DNA from: Chitinophagaceae bacterium
Lineage (GTDB): Bacteria; Bacteroidota; Bacteroidia; Chitinophagales; Chitinophagaceae
DNA length: 26,417 bases
Direction: 5' to 3'
NCBI GenBank assembly: GCA_947463105.1
Contig: CANHSD010000006.1
Coordinates: 1 to 26,417 of the forward strand
Shown: one piece after another, positions 22,215 to 26,417 of the stretch
Position numbering within the stretch: the stretch's first letter is position 1
How the letters are laid out: each line of letters starts with the position of its first letter
Translations under genes and position numbers: made by a program
The notes under the pieces: generated by a model
The model's database searches: none
Told to the model about the DNA's origin: nothing
Seen by the model: only the letters and a program-made list of their open reading frames with translations

Positions 22215-22853
22215 GTGAAACATTACTCAATCGATGAAATTCAGGGCTGGGAAAGGTTCTATCGGGCCAATTTTGTGAATTCCTTAAGTGGTTTCAAGCC
22301 CGTCAGCCTCATTTCAACCATCAACAAGGAAGGTATCCCAAACCTCGGTGTTTTTTGCAACATCGTTCATATCGGTGCAGATCCTTCCTATATCGGCTTC
22401 ATCAATCGCCCGATCGATGCTGCGCCACATACCCTGTCCAATATCCGTGAAAACGGATTGTATACCATCAACCATATCCATCCTGCATTCGTTGAGAACG
22501 CCCACCAGGCCAGTGCGAAATATCCTGAAGGGGTAAATGAGTTCAGTGAAGTGGGTTTAACAGAAGAATACAAGGCTGATTTTGTTGTTCCTTTTGTCTT
22601 GGAAAGCCAGGTGCAATATGCCATGGAGCTTTCAGAAATCATTCCCCTTACGATGAACAATACTTTCCTGGTAGTCGGGAAGCTGATGCATGCATTCATT
22701 GAACCAGCCATGATCAGCAAAGATGGTTTCATTAAGTTGGATGAAGCCTCCTCCATGGTCAGCCTCGGGATGGATGCGTATTATACCACAGCGCCACATG
22801 CCCGGTTGCAGTATGCAAAACCAGACAGGGCAGCCGGCCAGATTGATTTCTAA
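22215..22853 (+). CDS. Flavin reductase-like FMN-binding domain protein
   Basis: A 212-residue protein if started at GTG 22215 (VKHYSIDEIQGWERFYRANFVNSLSGFKPV). The longer frame begins at ATG 22140, overlaps the start codon of the divergent gene and adds 25 Cys-rich residues unlike the family, so I prefer GTG. Family features are SLSGFKPVSLISTINKEG, VFCNIVHIGADPSYIGFINRP and HTLSNIRENGLYTINHI, as in flavin reductase-like FMN-binding split-barrel proteins of Bacteroidota. It probably binds FMN and may reduce it or serve an unknown oxidoreductase. The 73-base gap left by this start gives room for divergent promoters. Convergent with the S9 peptidase, three bases away. Confidence 0.85.
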   Translation: MKHYSIDEIQGWERFYRANFVNSLSGFKPVSLISTINKEGIPNLGVFCNIVHIGADPSYIGFINRPIDAAPHTLSNIRENGLYTINHIHPAFVENAHQASAKYPEGVNEFSEVGLTEEYKADFVVPFVLESQVQYAMELSEIIPLTMNNTFLVVGKLMHAFIEPAMISKDGFIKLDEASSMVSLGMDAYYTTAPHARLQYAKPDRAAGQIDF

Positions 22854-22856
22854 CCC

Positions 22857-25262
22857 TTATTTCGCGTTTTTCACAAAGCGGTCCAGCCACTGGCTCTGTT
22901 CCCACAACAGGTGCAGCAGGTTTTCCTTACCTCTGTAGCCATGTGCTTCATAAGGCAAATAGACCAGGCGAACAGTACCTCCATGTCCTTTGATGGCATT
23001 GTACAGGCGCTCGCTGTTGATGGGGAAGGTGCCTGGATTGTCATCTGCTTCTCCATGGACCAACAGGATCGGGGTCTTGATCTTGTTGGCATAGCTGAAG
23101 GGGCTCATCTTGTAATAGAGATCGGGCGCTTCCCAGTAGGTTCTTTCCTCTGCCTGGAAACCAAATGGGGTAAGGGTCCTGTTGTATGCCCCGCTCCTGG
23201 CCAATCCAGCCTTGAACAGGTTGGTATGCGACAACAGGTGCGCAGTCATGAAGGCACCATAGCTGTGTCCGCCCACGGCAACCCTATTGGCATCGCCAAC
23301 TTTTAATGAAGACAAAGCGCCAATGGCTGCTTCAGCATTTAGTTTCAACTGCTCAATAAAAGTATCATTGGGCTTGCCATCTTTTGATGCAGCAACAATC
23401 GGCATTTCAGCATTGTCCAGTACGGCATAGCCACGCATCACATAGAAGATAGGGGATCCCCAGCTGATGGTGGTAAACCTGTCAGCGCTTCCCCTGACCT
23501 GTGCCGCATCTGCAGCATTGTTGTACTCTCTTGGGTATGCCCAGATCAATACCGGCAAGGGTCCGTCTTTTGCATGGTCATATCCTTTTGGCAAATACAG
23601 GTCGCCCGTGAGATCAACACCATCTGCCCGCTTGTATTTGAGTTTCTCTTTTGTAACACCCACCATCGAAGGATAAGGGTTGGAAAAGCCTGTGATCTGT
23701 TGATCGGGGCTATTGCCTTTCAGGTTTTTGATATAGTAATTGGGCACCTCGGTCTGGCTTTCCTTTCTGGTAACCAGTTTCAGGTTGTTGGCATCAAGGA
23801 CGGCTGTCACCGTTTCATAAAAGCCTTTTTGTGCTCTCCAGATGATCTGGCTGGTTTTGGAAGACAGGTCAAATGCCGCAAGGAAGGGAAGGTCTCCTTC
23901 CGGTGATGATCCAACTGGGTTGTTCATCAGGATCTTGTTGTTGTCAAGGAGGTTGATGACGGATGTTCCGAATGCATTCCTTTTCATCACCGGCATGCCA
24001 GGATTGTTGTAGGCATCTGTGGTATTTCTTTCAAAAAGGGTTTCCATCACACCGGTTGCTGGGTCCAGCTTGCTTGCTTTCTGCATCTGTTTTCCGGTCA
24101 GCCCTTCGTTCACCCATGCAAAATGTTCATTGCCCCATACAATGTTCCTGAAACGCATTTTTGTTTTCACCAAAACGGCAGGATTAGCGGTGAAGGGTGC
24201 TTTTAGGGCGTATACCGCATCATGGAACTCCATGTTTTTTTTCATCAGTCCGCTGTCTTGGGGTTCGCACCAGGTAATGGTAGAAGGCTCATCGGCTCTC
24301 CAAGCAAAGCTTCTGGGTGAAGGCAGCACATTGTCATAACCGCTGGGGGTCGTTTCACCGGAGGGAAGCTTGGCAAGTGTCTTTATGACTTTTCCGCTCA
24401 TGTCCATGATGGCCATGGTGGAAGCAAAGGAATAGGCAGTTACCAGATAAGAATAAGGCGCCTGTATGGTTTCTGTGAGGATATACTTGTTGTCTGGGCT
24501 GAAAGTAAATGAGGTATAAATGGCAGGGCTGGAAAGCTTGGTTTCAGTGCCATTGGTGTTCTTGATCAGCTGTGCAGTGGTCATGAAAGCAAACACAGTT
24601 TCATCGTACACTGATTTGATCAGGTCTTGGTAAGTGCGGCTGGGGGCTGCTTTTCCCAGATTCTCCTGGATGGAAGGTCCTATTGGAGTGATCGGTTTTT
24701 TGGGAAGCATGGCCGCAGGCTTTGTAGCTCCTGTGTAGAGGATGGTATTGTCGTCTACCCATTGCGACACGGGTCCGATGGTGCTGACGAGTGCTGTTTT
24801 GTTGATTTTTGTTGCAACCTTTTTTGCAATGTCAATCACGTAAAGATCAACCTTGCCTGCGGTGGTATTGGTGAAGGAAATCTTCTTCTCAGAAGGGCTC
24901 CATTCCGTGTTGCTGATCAATGCACCTGCAGGAATCCCGGTGATGGTGTATTCCTTTCCGTCTGCAATATGTTTGAGTTTAAGGTTGTTGATGAAATTCT
25001 GTCTGCTCGGAGAAAAGTTATTGGGATTGAGGCGAAGGCCAGCCACACGCAGCTCCGGTTGTCCCAGCTCTTCAACAGTAGGATAGGATTCCCTTTCCAT
25101 GATCAGCATCCATTCACCCAGATGGTCGATGGATACCGCGGGGGTTGGTTTTGCCAGCAACAAATCAGCTATTTCTTTTGGAGGAAGCTTGTAGGAGGCA
25201 GACTCCTGTGCCATTGAAAACAAACTGATGAAGAGCAAAGACAGACAGCATAGCTTTTTCAT
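22857..25262 (-). CDS. Secreted S9 family serine peptidase (prolyl oligopeptidase/glutamyl endopeptidase type)
   Basis: An 801-residue protein with a signal peptide (about 1-18, ending FSMAQ). The N-terminal two thirds form the beta-propeller gate, with many TFSPDNKYIL-like blades. The C-terminal alpha/beta-hydrolase has the nucleophile elbow GGHSYG (Ser667), the acid in HGEADD (Asp740) and the His in YEAHGYR (His774). The HGEADDNPGTFP and EAHGYRGKENLLH segments resemble the S9D glutamyl endopeptidase group. It cleaves oligopeptides in the periplasm or outside the cell. There is no T9SS sorting domain, so it is probably periplasmic. It is divergent from the PfkB kinase gene. Assignment to S9 is firm; cleavage specificity is inferred. 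Confidence 0.93.
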   Translation of the reverse strand: MKKLCCLSLLFISLFSMAQESASYKLPPKEIADLLLAKPTPAVSIDHLGEWMLIMERESYPTVEELGQPELRVAGLRLNPNNFSPSRQNFINNLKLKHIADGKEYTITGIPAGALISNTEWSPSEKKISFTNTTAGKVDLYVIDIAKKVATKINKTALVSTIGPVSQWVDDNTILYTGATKPAAMLPKKPITPIGPSIQENLGKAAPSRTYQDLIKSVYDETVFAFMTTAQLIKNTNGTETKLSSPAIYTSFTFSPDNKYILTETIQAPYSYLVTAYSFASTMAIMDMSGKVIKTLAKLPSGETTPSGYDNVLPSPRSFAWRADEPSTITWCEPQDSGLMKKNMEFHDAVYALKAPFTANPAVLVKTKMRFRNIVWGNEHFAWVNEGLTGKQMQKASKLDPATGVMETLFERNTTDAYNNPGMPVMKRNAFGTSVINLLDNNKILMNNPVGSSPEGDLPFLAAFDLSSKTSQIIWRAQKGFYETVTAVLDANNLKLVTRKESQTEVPNYYIKNLKGNSPDQQITGFSNPYPSMVGVTKEKLKYKRADGVDLTGDLYLPKGYDHAKDGPLPVLIWAYPREYNNAADAAQVRGSADRFTTISWGSPIFYVMRGYAVLDNAEMPIVAASKDGKPNDTFIEQLKLNAEAAIGALSSLKVGDANRVAVGGHSYGAFMTAHLLSHTNLFKAGLARSGAYNRTLTPFGFQAEERTYWEAPDLYYKMSPFSYANKIKTPILLVHGEADDNPGTFPINSERLYNAIKGHGGTVRLVYLPYEAHGYRGKENLLHLLWEQSQWLDRFVKNAK

Positions 25263-25305
25263 GTTTCCTGATTTTGGTTCAATTTACAGAAGAATTTTGA
25301 ACACA

Positions 25306-25336
25306 ATTGGTATTGTCTAACACCTGCTTATCTTTG
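25306..25336 (+). promoter_or_regulatory. Probable Bacteroidota promoter of the PfkB kinase gene
   Basis: ATTG (25306-25309, three of four to TTTG) is separated by 19 bases from TATCTTTG (25329-25336), a full match to TAnnTTTG. A start of transcription near 25343 would leave about 14 bases before the ATG at 25357. This is the best two-part promoter I see in the window. Confidence 0.5.
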
Positions 25337-25356
25337 CCGCACAAAACCAAACGCTT

Positions 25357-26280
25357 ATGTCATTGCTTGTTGTAGGAACCATGGCCTTTGATGCCATTGA
25401 AACGCCTTTTGGAAAAAGTGACCGCATCATCGGTGGAGCGGCAACCTATATTGCCCTGAGTGCTGCCAATTTCGTGACGCCCATCAAGCAGATTTCTGTT
25501 GTGGGTGGAGATTTTCCACAGGAAGAACTGGATCACCTGGCCAGCATTGGTGTTGATCTTGAGGGCGTTCAAATCAAGAAGGATGAAAAATCATTCTTTT
25601 GGTCTGGCCGCTACCACATGGACATGAATGAGCGTGATACACTGGATACCCAGTTGAATGTGCTCGCCAATTTCACCCCGGTGGTCCCAGACAGTTACCA
25701 GGATTGTGAATTTGTGATGTTGGGCAATGGTGTTCCTGCTGTGCAACACAGTGTCCTGAAGCAAATGAAGAACAAACCCAAGCTGGTGATCATGGACACC
25801 ATGAATTTCTGGATGGAAACCGCCATGGATGACCTTGAACTGCTACTGAAAGATGTCGATGTGTTGATGGTCAATGACAGCGAGGCAAGGCAGTTGAGTG
25901 CCCAGTATTCATTGGTGAAGGCTGCCAAAGAAATCCTTGCCATGGGTCCAAAATACCTGGTGGTAAAAAAGGGTGAGCATGGTGCATTGTTGTTCCACGA
26001 AGACCAGGTATTCTTCGCTCCTGCCCTTCCATTGGAAGAGGTGTTTGATCCAACCGGAGCGGGCGATACTTTTGCAGGGGGCTTCGTAGGCCATATCGCG
26101 AGAACCAAAGACATTTCTTTTGAAAACATGAAAACTGCCATCATCATCGGCTCCGCCATGGCATCATTCTGTGTTGAAAAATTTGGCACCACAAGGATGA
26201 GGGAAATTTCAAAAGAAGACATCAATGCAAGGATCAAACAGTTTGTTGACCTGGTGAATTTTGACATCAACATCATTTGA
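25357..26280 (+). CDS. PfkB-family sugar or nucleoside kinase
   Basis: A 307-residue cytosolic kinase. The N-terminal strand LLVVGTMAFDAIETP, the GGAATYIALSAANF glycine pair (26-39) and the C-terminal signature DPTGAGDTFAGGFVGH (231-246), with catalytic Asp237, define the ribokinase/PfkB fold. VNDSEA (172-177) is the usual nucleotide-side motif. It transfers phosphate from ATP to a sugar or nucleoside; relatives include ribokinase and adenosine kinase, and no residue here fixes the substrate. It has its own promoter candidate, is divergent from the S9 peptidase, and appears to be terminated inside the convergent gene at the right edge. Confidence 0.92.
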   Translation: MSLLVVGTMAFDAIETPFGKSDRIIGGAATYIALSAANFVTPIKQISVVGGDFPQEELDHLASIGVDLEGVQIKKDEKSFFWSGRYHMDMNERDTLDTQLNVLANFTPVVPDSYQDCEFVMLGNGVPAVQHSVLKQMKNKPKLVIMDTMNFWMETAMDDLELLLKDVDVLMVNDSEARQLSAQYSLVKAAKEILAMGPKYLVVKKGEHGALLFHEDQVFFAPALPLEEVFDPTGAGDTFAGGFVGHIARTKDISFENMKTAIIIGSAMASFCVEKFGTTRMREISKEDINARIKQFVDLVNFDINII

Positions 26281-26290
26281 TAATTTGTCC

Positions 26291-26416
26291 TTAGAAGCGG
26301 ACGCCTATTGCTTTTTTGAGCCGCTGTGTTTTACCATTCAAATTGAAAGTTTCAATCAATACAACATAGACTCCTTCTGGGAGTCTATTGTTTTTTGTAT
26401 CAAATCCATTCCAGCT
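26291..26416 (-). CDS. C-terminal end of a T9SS type B / gliding motility-associated protein, 5' part outside the window
   Basis: Only the last 41 codons and the TAA stop (26293-26291) are in the window. The translation begins SWNGFDTKNNRLPEGVYVV, continues LIETFNLNGKTQRLKKA and ends IGVRF. The W-N-G, L-P-x-G-V-Y and N-G-K blocks are the typical end of gliding motility-associated (type B) C-terminal sorting domains, which guide large proteins through the type IX system to the cell surface or medium. The body of the protein lies right of the window, so its function cannot be read. It is convergent with the PfkB gene, ten bases away. Confidence 0.8.
   Translation of the reverse strand, partial: SWNGFDTKNNRLPEGVYVVLIETFNLNGKTQRLKKAIGVRF
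26366..26396 (+). terminator. Probable terminator of the PfkB gene inside the convergent coding sequence
   Basis: A nine-base perfect stem ATAGACTCC (26366-26374) pairs with GGAGTCTAT (26380-26388) around a five-base loop, followed by TG and a run of six T (26391-26396). It lies 86 bases after the PfkB stop, within codons of the T9SS-type gene on the other strand. Structure is convincing; function is inferred. Confidence 0.6.
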
Positions 26417-26417
26417 G

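Noticed and set aside
24627..25217. A 196-codon plus-strand frame inside the S9 peptidase gene
   Set aside because: It is antisense to a complete peptidase with catalytic triad; Cys-rich and without domain pattern.
26342..26356. Palindrome ATTGAAAGTTTCAAT as an operator
   Set aside because: It lies inside coding sequence of the cut T9SS-type gene and encodes ordinary family residues; the centre is AT-rich and chance is likely.

Overview
The window comes from a Bacteroidota genome, most likely a member of the Chitinophagaceae or a close relative. Several things point there: two proteins end in type IX secretion (T9SS) sorting domains (the M1 peptidase and the cut gene at the right edge), the start sites lack strong Shine-Dalgarno sequences, TAnnTTTG-type -7 elements can be seen, and the gene families are typical of that group (DUF4254 with GT9, a GH3-family acyl-adenylase, a PnuC/NadR-kinase pair, secreted S9 and M1 peptidases). 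The window is almost fully coding. The longest gene-free stretch is about 150 bases (3315-3467). I saw no tRNA, rRNA, insertion sequence, CRISPR array or phage gene.

Layout. 1-792 is the 3' part of a formylglycine-generating enzyme. 859-3314 holds a TspO-like membrane protein, then a DUF4254 protein overlapping a family 9 glycosyltransferase. 3468-4934 is a secreted beta-propeller-like domain joined through one membrane helix to a probable cytoplasmic winged-helix domain; it is the least conventional gene here. 5002-8485 is a same-strand run: an Nfu iron-sulfur scaffold, a PnuC transporter overlapping a NadR-type ribosylnicotinamide kinase, and a GT39 membrane glycosyltransferase. 8475-11953 on the minus strand carries GH3, LysE-type exporter, a small exported membrane protein and the peptidoglycan transglycosylase mtgA. 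12022-14260 on the plus strand has a lone gluconate-dehydrogenase subunit 3-like lipoprotein, a DUF4440/NTF2-like secreted protein, a prohibitin-family protein with a clear terminator, and a small two-helix membrane protein.

14263-16224 (minus) is a T9SS-exported M1 metallopeptidase. 16320-18854 (plus) is a compact three-gene unit: radical SAM/SPASM protein, AI-2E-family transporter, MarR regulator. 18864-19133 (minus) is a small secreted protein divergent from rpoN (19195-20679), which is followed by a PAP2-like membrane protein. 21392-22141 (minus, with terminator) is an L,D-transpeptidase-like protein divergent from a flavin reductase. 22857-25262 (minus) is a secreted S9 peptidase divergent from a PfkB sugar kinase (25357-26280). 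The window ends in the last 41 codons of a T9SS type-B-like protein, and the probable terminator of the kinase lies inside that coding sequence.

Most of the content is core metabolism and envelope biology (cell wall, glycan transfer, protein export, NAD salvage, Fe-S assembly). I see no defence island or mobile element. The candidates for undescribed biology are the propeller/winged-helix protein, the radical SAM/transporter/MarR unit, the bacterial GH3 enzyme and the PAP2-like protein behind rpoN.
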